A stretch of DNA of 64,000 bases from Deinandra increscens subsp. villosa (Eukaryota; Streptophyta; Magnoliopsida; Asterales; Asteraceae), in assembly GCA_039602395.1 (NCBI GenBank), contig JBCNJP010000008.1:18978354-19042353 (forward strand). Direction: 5' to 3'. The first letter of the stretch is position 1. Each line of letters opens with the position of its first letter. The notes under the pieces were generated by a model, which was not told where the DNA came from, ran no database searches, and saw only the letters and a list, made by a program, of their open reading frames with translations. Of the stretch, positions 11,745 to 21,904 are shown in pieces. Both the position numbers and the translations under genes were made by a program.

Positions 11745-11781
11745 CCCCCCGGCCGTGCATCGCACGGGCCTGCATACTAGT
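11745..11781 (+). terminator. Helitron 3' terminus: hairpin plus CTAG
   Basis: CCGTGC (11753-11758) pairs with GCACGG (11762-11767) around a 3-base loop, and the stem extends through GGCC with one unpaired base. Ten bases after the stem comes CTAG (11777-11780), then T (11781). This is the conserved CTRR end and T target of plant Helitrons, acting as the transposition stop signal. Confidence 0.88.
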
Positions 11782-11805
11782 TTATGATAAAAAGTCACCA
11801 AATCT

Positions 11806-13490
11806 TGTAATAAAAACTTGGTGTAAAGGAGTGGAGATAAAGTAATGATAAGGAGAAGACTTTAAAAGCCTTAAATGCATTAAATGAATGGAAAATGTAA
11901 AAATATGTGAAAAATCCGAAAAATCTAGTTTGGTCAGTAAAGGAATATTAGTTATCAGTAGATATGAGTTATAAAAATTTCCTAGAATTTTTGGAATTTA
12001 TTTAATAATTAAAATGGAATTTATATGCTTAAAATGGCTAAAAATGCTTAAAAATAGAATAAATTGGAGAAATAATATGAAATAAATTGAGGACCTATTT
12101 TGGACAGTAGAAAACTAATATAAGTGAGAATAATTAAAAACCTAGATGAAAATGGCACCCGAACCCTTAAGACGATAAAAATAATGCAATAAAACCTGTA
12201 AAATTAGTAAAATAAGGTATAAAATGGGAAAATAATTCAGATCAGTAGCTAAAAGACTTGGAACAGATTTATAATGTTTAGGAAACATATAAAAATGATG
12301 TGGAAATAGAAACTTAAGTATTGGAGAAAAATTGGATAAAACCCGTCAACGAAAAAGCCGTAAAAATGGGTGATTTAGCATAAAATAGAGAAAAATTAGA
12401 AAATAAGTGCTATAATGTTTTGAATGATGATAATTAAGTATAATAACTTATATTGAGCCTTAGCATAAAATTCCGTGAGTAAAGACTAGTTTCTTTTGCT
12501 TTATTTGTTGAAATTAGTCGAATAAGGGCAAAATCGTCATTTTGCCCAAATAAATTGAAAATTCAGAATTTGTCACATTAGTTAAATTGCCTAACTAATC
12601 TGATCCTAATAAAAATAGGACCAAGATACCTGAATTTGCTTATTTAGAAGCCAAGCTAGTACTTACAAGCAAAGGTGAGTTCACTCGAATCCCTCTTTTA
12701 ATACACGTTTTTACTAAAGTTAAATTAAAGTGGAATAAAGTTAATTGGGTATATTGAGTTGACAAATGGATGTGTGGGTATGATTATACGTAAGTAATGG
12801 TATGGACGCTCATAAAAAGATGAGCCTGGCCAAAATTGCAAAGAGTATGGTGCAAAATTGTAAAAAGTATGGTGCAATAAGTCCGCCCTCTAGAATCATT
12901 AAAAGAAGCGTGAGAGGTATTGATAGATCTATCGGGTTGACCCCCATACCACTGATCAGTCGCTCTGGTCGCGCAACAGGGTGGTAAATACTTTCGAACA
13001 TTGGTCTAGCGTTGATTTAGAGCTTAACGTTCAATTGTACATCATAATGCCTAGCTAGCTTATGAACCATACTTGTCGCTAAACTCATTATTTGGTATAA
13101 AGTGAAATGAAATGTGGGCAAGAGAATAAGAATAAATGGAAATGTAATCAAGGGATCTATACGGTGATTGTGGAATTAAATTGTGAACTCACCAACCTTT
13201 TGGTTGACACCGTTTGTTAATGCCTTTTTTTAGGTACATGATGCTTGTCTTGAGAGATGGACCCGGTATACCAAAGACGAAGTTGTTGTGTGTTCTCTTT
13301 TGTACTTAATGTAAACGTTTTAGTAATGATGATGTAAGGGACCGTAACATGGATGACTGTGTTATCCATTGATAAATAAAATGTTGTTTTTATCTTTTAT
13401 TATATTACTAGTTACTAAAACGCATGGGTTACCAACTTTGAACACCGCCACGTAAGACTTCCGCTGAATTAAGAAAATTGGGGTGTGACA
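11806..13490 (-). mobile_element. Gypsy-like LTR remnant (probably solo)
   Basis: Read on the minus strand the sequence begins TGTCACACCCC at 13490, a common start of plant Ty3/gypsy LTRs, and continues AT-rich without any ORF of note. A TGT at 11806 on + could be the other end, but no 5-base target duplication is seen. The left edge is therefore uncertain and may have been cut by the Helitron. No internal gypsy coding region is present. Confidence 0.45.
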
Positions 13491-14286
13491 GCATTCTTGT
13501 AGTGGAATGATAAATTCAAGTAGCCCACAACGGAATCTTTAATCTCATTCAATCTTCAGTTTGTGTAGAGAGATAATCTCCGACAAATGTTCCCAAGTAA
13601 TCATAACCATGTCTCCGAATCTCTGTCCATCATCAGAAATACGTATTCTTGAATCTCTGTCCATCATCAACAACAATGACTACCCACAAACCCATTTCTT
13701 GAAATTCGATCACTAACTCGTAACAAGTATCGGAATCTGGAATTTCTTCAAACATAACACCCCACAGCTACCAAATCAAGGGTAAACTCGATAACTGGTC
13801 CGCTTCTGTAAAATTCCCACCTAACGGGGATTCGGGGGCAGCGCCCCTGAGAAGCGGGGTCCAAGGGGCGGCAGCCCCTAGCGAACCCGATCCTCCGAAC
13901 CTTGTCCGAACTACCTCCGAACCTTGTCCGAACTACCTCCGAACCCGATCCTCCGAACCCTATCCGAAACTGACCTTCGGACCTAGTCCGAACCTGATCT
14001 TCGGAACCTCCTTCGAACCTGACCTTTGGACGTCCGAACCTGGAGTTCGGAGCGGTTATTTTACAGATCTGTTCTTCGGCCGAACGTTGTCCGAACTCGA
14101 ACTGGAAATTTTTGAAATTGCACCAGATTCAGAATTTGATCGAATTTTGACATCTAGAGGCTTCTGTTAGGTAAAAACATGACTCAGAAAGACTCGATTG
14201 ATTAAAAATCAACCAGAAACACTTTCAATCACCCCTAACCGAAGGTTTAACGTCTCGAAATGAAGAAAAACGATAGATTTCGACAT
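13491..14286. other. Noncoding spacer with GC-rich hairpins and a CCGAAC array
   Basis: No gene is seen. The phrase GAATCTCTGTCCATCATCA occurs twice (from about 13616 and 13651). At 13825-13880 GC-rich inverted repeats occur (for example AGGGGC/GCCCCT). From about 13887 to 14095 the heptamer TCCGAAC and its reverse complement recur about ten times in degenerate form. The same heptamer occurs inside the LTRs of element 1 to the right. Confidence 0.5.
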
Positions 14287-14781
14287 TGAAAAATACGATT
14301 TGCTTCGGATCTAGTGATTTGTACACCGAAATCGGACTGAAAGTTCACCCGAAACTAAGAACACATAATCGTAAATAGAGTCGTTTACAGTAGCTAATCA
14401 TGATCCTAGACTCAAAACTCTCAAAGATTCGAGATCAAAAACTCCTCCCTTACAAATCAAACTTAGGTAAAACGGTTATGAGAGATATCTCGACCTCCGA
14501 ACTCCATAAACCATATATATATGCACACCAGTTCGGCTCCCATTCGGATCCAGTTCGGCGGATCCGAACCTCCACTTCGGATCACAACTTTTGCAGTTCG
14601 GAGGACTTCATGTAATATATATGTGAGATAGATATCTCACATACACATATTTAATTCCAAATCCCTCAAGTATAAGCTAATTACATTTTCTACCCTGAAA
14701 TATTTATTTAACTATTCTAACTGAACATTACTAACTGAAGTAATGATGATACACACACGACACACATATTCTGCACCAACA
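14287..14781 (-). repeat. Element 1, 3' LTR
   Basis: On - it starts TGTTGGTGCAG (14781) and ends TTTTTCA (14287). It differs from the 5' LTR by about a dozen substitutions and lacks a segment of roughly 48 bp found near 20210-20262, so the pair is old or comes from two insertions. It contains GTTCGGA-type motifs and a TATATATA on either strand near 14515. Confidence 0.85.
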
Positions 14782-15600
14782 AACTCCCCCTTGACGTGTG
14801 CTGTATCAGATCTTCAAACTCTTTGAATCTAATGTTAGTTGATGTAGGGTAGACATGGCTGGAACAGGACTAAGTCAACTAAACCATTTCTAAAAGTAAT
14901 CAACTCTTTCAGAACTTCATAACCATGCTTGTAATTCATTCTGAGATCAGTATTTGAAAACTTTGATGATTTTAACCTGCAACCTTCAGAAGACAAAAGT
15001 GCAGCTTTTCTTTTCCAAACATAACTTTAATCTTAGAAACAAAACTTCTCCTTTGGAGAAACCAAGACATTTAGTTTTGAAATTTGTTGTATCTCGTGTC
15101 GATCAGATCAAAAACAAAGAAGAAATAATTTTTTTTTTTTGGATTTTACAAAGTTTATATCAAAACACACTGAAAATCTTTTTGATTTTTCAAAAACTGA
15201 AACATAAATGCAATATAGAATTAAACTCTATTTTTGTTTTTGGTGAGAAAGATCACAACATGAGATCATATCAGACATAACGCATCGTACACACTGCAAT
15301 TTCAAAATACTAAGCATGCAAGCCAAGCTGACTGAGAATACAACCATTTGGTTTATTTCAGCTAAAGCAGGTCATTGTCTATAGCTTTCTGAAATGAAAT
15401 TAAGTGTATTTATCGAGCATTGATAACATGATACCCACACAATCAGGAATACTGGCAAACTGCTTATTTCATATTTTTGTATATTTCTTTTATTCAAGCC
15501 AAGTTACTCGCAGCGGATTTCTCATACTGATATTGTAAACTTGCTTATACAGAATCAAATATCATAGAGATATCAAGTTCATGGTGTTTCTTGCAAAAAG
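14782..15600 (-). other. Element 1, 3' noncoding region beside the 3' LTR
   Basis: Polypurine tract at the LTR edge, then AT-rich sequence. A plus-strand ORF at 14954-15280 has no recognisable feature and is probably chance. Confidence 0.45.
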
Positions 15601-15610
15601 AAAGCAGAAC

Positions 15611-15852
15611 CCTAAACAAACAACAATCAGGTCGGCCGGTAGGCACGCAGAGAAGGTCCGATTATTTAGGAAAATAAGAAATAGAAAATAAAGCAGAAAT
15701 TGTATAATCCAACAACAATCAGGTCGATACTTACGTACACGCAGAGAAAGTCCGATGGATTATACGAAACACTAAAGAAAATAAAGAAGAATGTCAAACG
15801 AACAACAATCAGGTCGATCTTTCGATACGTAGAGAAAGTCCGATCGTTTGAC
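15611..15852 (-). ncRNA. Three tandem hairpins with conserved core and changing stems (element 1)
   Basis: Three copies share ACAACAATCAGGTCG on the left and GAGAA(A/G)GTCCGAT on the right (+ orientation). Each is closed by a different perfect stem: CCTAAA/TTTAGG (15611-15616 with 15665-15670), GTATAATCC/GGATTATAC (15702-15710 with 15757-15765) and GTCAAACGA/TCGTTTGAC (15793-15801 with 15844-15852). The ATC/GAT and GG/CC bases of the core form an inner stem with a one-base bulge. Copies are separated by A-rich (U-rich in the element RNA) spacers. Paired changes in the arms are the usual sign of a maintained RNA fold. Position: between gag and the 3' LTR. Confidence 0.65.
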
Positions 15853-16472
15853 AAAATAAAGAAAGTCAAACAAGTTGAAATCTTTGTAAAATAAAGCAAG
15901 CGTACTCCAGAACATCTCTTTATTCTGACATCTCTTTATTCTATTTTTGGTATTTTCTCATTTTATTTTGCCAGATATGCACAGTACCCATCATGATTTG
16001 TAACCACATTTATCAAGCAAGCGTTATCTTTATATCATACTCGCATATATCAGACTATTCAGCACATTCAGTCAAGTCAAGCAAGTACCTACAGCCTTTC
16101 TTTATACTTTATTCATTGTAGATAACGTATGCTGATGTACAATCATTTCTCACATGGTTGGATCAATTTCTCTTTTTTTATTTTTTTTTATTTTCCAAAT
16201 CCCCCCCCCCCCTAAAATTCAACAAACTCTATTTTTTGAATTTTCCAAATGTTTCTTCCCCTAAAAATATGAAAGAAAGTAAAACAAAATAAAATTGATC
16301 GACCAACACGGATACCTCGGATTTTTAGATTTTGAAAAATCATTTTTCTCAAAAATGTTTGTGAAATATCAACGCCGTGAAGCGCTAACTTAAGCAAAAG
16401 ACTCCACTATCAGCAACTTTGCAATCACTAATAGGCCTTCTTGAAGTACCTACACACAACCTCAAACAATTT
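15853..16472 (-). other. Element 1 noncoding segment after gag
   Basis: AT-rich, with a run of ten C at 16201-16210 and no pol-like coding. A pol region would be expected here in an autonomous copia element. Confidence 0.5.
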
Positions 16473-18615
16473 TTAGTTAAATATGGGAACCCAAACCGGC
16501 TTGGGTCGTCCCGTATCCTCAACAAAATCGTTTCCCGCCGAGGTTGCCATTTTCTGTTTCCAAGAACGAAATGGTTTAGACGATTTCGCCCGATGCGAAT
16601 CAGAAGCATTGACATGCCGTGACAAGTTGGAAACAATATTTAACAACTCACCAACTAACATTTTCTCAGAATTTGGATGACGTTGGTGATGTTGTCTAGG
16701 CCCATAGTAAGAAAAATTATTTGAGTAAGGCATTTTAAACTCATTTTGGAAAAATTGTTTTGATTTTGAAAATTGTGGTGACCAATCATCATAATTTGAG
16801 GTTTTACCAACAACCGGCTTCTTATAAGCTGGTTGTCGTTGGTTTTTCTGAATTTGACTAATAGGTACCTCATCGAGAATCATTGAATCGGATGATGATG
16901 ATCGATATGAACCTCGTGAAAATCTTTTTCGAATAGCACAATCACGAATCACATATCCTTTCTTGTTGCAGTAAAAGCAAGCTCTCACATCAGCCAACTT
17001 AGGAGATGACATGGATTCTGTTGACATTGTTGAATGTTGAGAAGAATCACTCTCTTGGCACTCTAAGTTAGAATTCGTTGACAGAAAATCAGCTTCAGGG
17101 TCACACAAGATATGATTCTCAAGTGGAATCTCCTTTACTTTGTGAACCTTGATATCCTCCACAATTTTTTCTATCTCAAGCACATCTTGGAGATCATTTC
17201 CAACATTCACGTTCTCGTCTTTACTTTCATATCCTAGACCACCATTCTTTTTAGATTTATCTGGTACCGACTTAGGCTTCTCATGACCTTGTGAAGCAAG
17301 TCGAGAAAACTCATCCTTGATGACATTTAAATCATTTTTATTGGAAAGCAATGATTCATCAATCACAATCTCCGAGAATTTTTTTGACTTTCACTTTTCC
17401 TGGATTGCCGTCAAAATCCTTTTCCTTATCAAGCAATATGGAACTTGAAACAAATTTAGTTCGCTTGTTAGCATCAAAATTCTCTTCATTTTTCTTCTGC
17501 GACTTTGACTTCTTCTTTTCAGAAGAATTATCAGCAAACTTTCAATACTCATGAACATCTTCCATTGCTTTCAAAGTATTGATAGAATTTTCAATAACCA
17601 CAGGAGGTGGAACATTTCTCAGAATAGCATCACCAAAAATCTGTTGAAAATTCTCCTTTTTGCACAAAAAATTTGTGAAAGAGGATGAATTATTGAGATT
17701 ATGCAACTGTCTTTTGAAATCACACACCTCAATCTTCATATCTGCACTTATCTTCTGCGCTTCAGCCAACTCTTTTTATGTTGCAATAAGTTCTTCTGTT
17801 TTTCTATTCAGAGTAAACTTTTCTCTCCTTAACTGATCATGAGCATCATATGTTTCTTGAACAACCTTTTCCCATATTTGTTTGTAAATCTCAACATTCT
17901 GCTTCAAAAGTTTATTTTCACGAAGCAATTCAGCTTTAGTATCTAACAGCTTCGTGTTGTCCTCTTGATGACTTAATTCTTTAGCAGTAAGATCAGCAAC
18001 TTCCTTTTCTAGACCTTCAAGTTTGATCTTTGATTTTGCAAACAAATCATCAAAAGCTGTCGCCATGTCATTTGCTTCTTTCTTCCATTTGTCAACATCC
18101 TTCATCAAGTCATCATTTGTTTCAGTGAGCTTTGAGACTTTTGCAATCAACTCTGCATTCTCGTGTTGAAGCTTCAATTCATTCTCAATAGCTTCACATT
18201 TTGCAAACCCACCTTTATCAAACATCTCACAATTTGCAAAAGATGTAGATTCCTCGGTATCAACCTCTTTTCCATATGCATTCAATTCAGCATATTTCTG
18301 AGCAAGAGCATCCCAAAACATTTTTAGAATTCTTGCAAGTCTTGAATTGTGGTAGTAGTTATTTTGACAATGCCATTGTGAGAATATCATAAGCTTTTAA
18401 TTCTCTTTCATAACATCCCCTTTCCTCAAATGAAAGATCTCTTTGAAATTTAGGAACCCATTAGAATAAGTTGGGTAAATAAACTCTTTCTCAATTGGAA
18501 TCCACAAATATTTATCGGTAGAATCAATATAGCCTTTAAACTTCCTTTTCCAATTGCAGTAATCTTCAAGTTTCAGCAACTTGGGTACTTCTATGGTCTC
18601 TTGCAACTCAATCAT
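16473..18615 (-). pseudogene. Element 1 gag, broken in several frames
   Basis: The remains of a copia-type nucleocapsid protein are read leftward from ATG at 18613-18615. Pieces: 18397-18615 (start of the capsid-like domain, with YCNWKRKFKGYI), 17776-18390 (a long coiled coil, rich in Lys/Glu/Leu heptads), 17542-17769, and 16473-17366 (acidic linker, zinc knuckle, Ser/Arg-rich tail). The knuckle reads CFYCNKKGYVIRDC: the histidine ligand is replaced by tyrosine. The tail ends PVWVPIFN and stop, matching the xWVPxx ends of the gag segments in elements 2 and 4, which normally precede the protease. At least three frameshifts or stops separate the pieces. It cannot make a full protein as assembled. 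Confidence 0.75.
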
Positions 18616-20109
18616 TTTGATTCAATTCAATTTTAATGAATGATCCCGAGCCTTCAAATGATAAAATAACAATCCCTTCAAAATATATTGCTAATGTGTC
18701 ACAAACTTTTGACGTACAAACTCAAATCTCTTCGAATAAGAATGTCTTTAAACACCACCTTGTAGAAGACTGTCAAAATATAATTCTGAACTTTGCACTC
18801 ACTCTTTTGAATTCACCAACTTGAAAATCTCATTTAAACTTGAGATATTAGAATACACAAATATTTGGATGACCAGGCAGATTTAAGCAATATAGAAACT
18901 TGGAGGACCTAATTGAAACTTTCAAATTCTCAAAACCGCCGTACGCACATATGAATGTTAAAATGAATTTGTAATTTCAATCCATCACAACTTCTACAAT
19001 TCTAAACGGATCATAAAATTGAAGACACTGTTGTGATCGAAATTGAGAAACGATTCAAACTAGATGCGTTGTTGATATGTTTTGGTGAAGATTTGAAAAA
19101 CCGTATTCGATGAACACATAATGACGATGAACTGTGGATTGAATCTCAACTAAACTCAAATAAACCACAAGATTCATTGTAATAATGGATTCAACACCAG
19201 AAATCGAGTAGAACAAGATCCTAATCAATGTGGCTTTGTGAAGTTTTGAAGATCCGAGTATGAATCACAAAGACGTGAACCAGGAAAATGATCAAGATAA
19301 TGAACAGATTTGATTAACTTCCAACTTGAACAAATATGATTCACTTCCAACTTAATTTAATACTGGAATTAACTGCAGAAATGATTTAGAATTGATAAAC
19401 CGAATACAAGAGACCAATTCTGATATGTAATTTCGTTTAATTCTTTTTTTAATTCTAAGAAACGACAAAATAGTCGTTTGTCGCCGGATAATAGAAAGTT
19501 CCGGCCAAACTAAAATTTCCGGCGAATTCAAACCACCATAATTTTCAATCGACTGTAACTTTCTCAATTTTTGACGAAAATCGAATCCGTAAGTTGTGTT
19601 AGTTTCGTATGAACAAGACGATCAAAACTAGCACCATCGTTGATAGCTTTTGATCAATGAATCAGGTCGAACAATGAGAGTGAAGATTGTGCCATTTTTT
19701 TTTCTTAAGAACTTCACAAACCATGAATCCAAACTTGACTATTCTTGAATTTTTCCCAGAACTTATTGCACCATTGAGTTTGTATGATAACAACGAGTTG
19801 AATGATACCAAATTTAAGCAAAATAGTTGAGATTTTGATAATTCACCATGGATGAATACATGAAGATGAAGAACACTATGAAATTTCGATTTTGAGCAAA
19901 TCTTCACCAAACTCGATTCGGAAACTTGCTATAGATTCGTGATGATGTAATCAACCTATTAGAATCATTCAATAGCACAAACAAACTCAGATTCGTTAAA
20001 TTTCAGACTCAAACTCAACAGTTTGACTTTGAAAAAGTTAAACTCGAACTAGTTTCACCAATTTGATCCAGATTTCGATCCAAAATCGATGTAGAATCAC
20101 GCCTGGATT
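18616..20109 (-). other. Element 1 leader between 5' LTR and gag
   Basis: A 1.5-kb AT-rich leader with no gene. It may hold packaging and dimer signals, but none is identified. Confidence 0.5.
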
Positions 20110-20121
20110 GCTCTGATACCA
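20110..20121 (-). promoter_or_regulatory. Element 1 primer-binding site (tRNA-iMet)
   Basis: GCTCTGATACCA on + is TGGTATCAGAGC on -, complementary to the 3' end of plant initiator tRNA-Met. It lies two bases from the 5' LTR end. Confidence 0.9.
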
Positions 20122-20123
20122 AT

Positions 20124-20664
20124 TGAAAAATACGATTCGCTTCGGATCTAGTGATTTGTACACCGAAATCGGACCGAAAGTTCACCCGAAACTAAGAACA
20201 CAAAATCGTAAATTAAACTCCGTTTATAGCTTGAATTGGATCAACGATTACATGAATAGACTCGTTTACAGCAGCTAATCATGATCCTAGACTCAAAACT
20301 CTCAAAGATTCGAGATCAAAAACTCCTCCCTTACAAATCAAACTCAGGTAAAACGGTTATGAGAGATATCTCGACCTCCGAACTCCATAACCCATATATA
20401 TATATGCACACCAGTTCGGCTCCCATTCGGATCCAGTTCGGCGGATCCGAACCTCCACTTCGGATCACAACTTTTGTAGTTCGGAGGACTTCATGTAATA
20501 TATATGTGAGATAGATATCTCACATACACATATTTAATTCCAAATCCCTCAAGTATAAGCGATTTACATTTTCTACCCTGAAATATTGATTTAACTATTC
20601 TAACTGAACATTACTAACTGAAGTAACGATTATACACACACGACACACATATTCTGCACCAACA
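20124..20664 (-). repeat. Element 1, 5' LTR
   Basis: A 541-bp LTR on -, starting TGTTGGTGCAG at 20664. It matches 14287-14781 except for an extra segment near 20210-20262 and scattered substitutions. TATATATATATG at about 20395-20406 is the probable TATA region. GTTCGG motifs cluster at 20414-20490. Confidence 0.85.
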
Positions 20665-20812
20665 CTTGTGGATCATAAACCCAATAGTAAACCTAAGCCC
20701 AACCATAAACTAGCCTAAATACAATAACCAAACTAGCCTATGATTCTAAAGAAACCCTCTAATCCTAGCCCAAACAATTTAATATTACAAGCCTCATAAT
20801 CTAGCGTCAACA
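20665..20812 (-). repeat. Element 2, truncated 3' LTR
   Basis: This matches 34862-35009 nearly base for base (CTTGTGGATCATAAACCC at its left, GTCAACA at its right). The part corresponding to 34517-34861 is absent; the sequence changes at once into element 1's LTR at 20664. A purine-rich tract (CCTAGGGAAAGAT on -) lies inside at 20813-20825. Confidence 0.85.
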
Positions 20813-21584
20813 ATCTTTCCCTAGGCTTGTGATATTAAATGTCTTCAATCTTTGAAATTCTTCTTCTTGACTGGCTGGCATAGATGTTGATGAAGATTCT
20901 TTCTGCAGAAATCTTCAATGGGTTTCATGACGGGCACTTGGGACTTCTCTTGATCAACATCAGCTTGAACTTCTTGAAATGAACAAGCAATGAAATGGAG
21001 GACTCTAATTGACTTGCTTTTCTTGAAAGAACTGGTTCTTGCTGAATCCTCGGTAACTGTCTTGAATCTCAAAAAATTAGAGGGTAAAATTTTGAAAGCC
21101 TCTAACTGTGAAGAACTTGATTGTTGATCTTCAAACTTCATGATCTCTGACTGCTCTCTGCATCATTTTCTTCATCAAAGATCGACTTGAAATCTTCAGC
21201 TTCCCCTAAACATGTGAACATCTTCTTTGAAGCTCTTTTGAAGCTTTTGGAAACTTGTAAAAACACCAACAACTTCCCCTGAATAGTTGCTTTTCAGATG
21301 GAAGTCTTGTCCGGCTGGTTCTTTAACTTTGAGTAGCAGCAGCATCTTTCTCTCATCAACCTGTCTGACACACATTTGAAAAAATATACTCCACCAGACA
21401 TTTGATGACTGGTCTTTGGGTAAGAGGATAATTATCATCTGTTCAGTTGATTCAAATTAACATTATTTTAACCAAAAACCCTAATATAGATTACGGGTTT
21501 TCTATAAAACTTCCCCTGAACCCAAGACCTCTAAAGACTTCCCCTTAGCTGATAACTTCCCCTCAGCTAAGGACTTCCCCTGAA
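20813..21584 (-). other. Element 2, 3' noncoding region with repeated purine tracts
   Basis: Two short minus ORFs (20845-21141, 21196-21438) have no recognised homology and may be remnants of a third ORF. From about 21505 the octamer CTTCCCCT (AGGGGAAG on -), which resembles the element's polypurine tract, recurs many times. Confidence 0.5.
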
Positions 21585-21904
21585 ATAATACATATTATCT
21601 TCGAGTTCCCTTCAGATACTATGTATTATGGAAGTCTTTTCAATAGATAATAAGTATCATCCTCGAGTTCCCTTCGGATAATACTTATTATCCCCTCTCC
21701 TTCCCCTAAAAATTTGTCAAGATCTGACGGAGGAAGTCTTTTCCATTAGATAATAAGTATCATCCTCGAGTCCCCTTCGGATAATACTTATTATCCCCTC
21801 TCCTTCCCCTAAAAATTTGTCAAGATCTGACGGAGGAAGTCTTTTCCATTAGATAATAAGTATCATCCTCGAGTTCCCTTCGGATAATACTTATTATCCC
21901 ATAC
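21585..21904 (-). ncRNA. Four hairpins in about 103-bp tandem repeats (element 2), last one at the element 5 insertion
   Basis: Hairpin 1 has stem ATAATACATA/TATGTATTAT (21585-21594 with 21620-21629). Hairpins 2-4 have a different 12-bp stem, GATAATAAGTAT/ATACTTATTATC (21646-21657 with 21681-21692; 21749-21760 with 21784-21795; 21852-21863 with 21887-21898). All share the loop core TCGAGTTCCCTTC plus A or G, then GATA (one copy has TCGAGTCCCC). Repeat units start at 21634, 21736 and 21839. The third is cut by element 5 and resumes at 30300 with CTCCTTCCCCTAAAAATTTG. Confidence 0.6.

Larger units (their letters stand above)
1..11780 (+). mobile_element. Helitron, 3' portion of an autonomous-type element (5' end outside window)
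   Basis: A rolling-circle Helitron is supported by a Rep/helicase gene (1033-6416) and a canonical 3' end. That end is a short GC-rich hairpin (11753-11767) followed by CTAG at 11777-11780 and a host T at 11781. The 5' TC end is not recognisable in the window. Between RepHel and the 3' end the element carries extra cargo: two paralogous 97-residue ORFs and a B3-domain gene. Cargo of this kind is common in plant Helitrons, which pick up host gene pieces. A later nested insertion inside 6417-11780 cannot be excluded, because the gap at 8514-9013 hides 500 bases or more. Confidence 0.85.
14287..20664 (-). mobile_element. Element 1: copia-type LTR element with gag but no pol
   Basis: Two direct LTRs (14287-14781 and 20124-20664) flank 5.3 kb. 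A primer-binding site matching initiator tRNA-Met (TGGTATCAGAGC on -) lies at 20110-20121, and a purine tract (AAGGGGGAGTT on -) at 14782-14792, so transcription is leftward. A broken gag occupies 16473-18615. I found no protease, integrase, reverse transcriptase or RNase H between 14782 and 16472. The structure fits the non-autonomous class described as TR-GAG. The flanks (GACAT and CTTGT) are not a target duplication, so one end has been rearranged. Confidence 0.8.

Noticed and set aside
15611..15852. CRISPR-like array
   Set aside because: Repeats have changing complementary ends, no spacers of constant size, and lie in a plant retroelement.
15700..15894. ORF over the hairpin array of element 1
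   Set aside because: It is a by-product of the repeats on the strand opposite to the element.
20845..21438. Two minus ORFs in element 2 as an envelope or third-ORF protein
   Set aside because: Short, different frames, no similarity by eye to element 4's third ORF.
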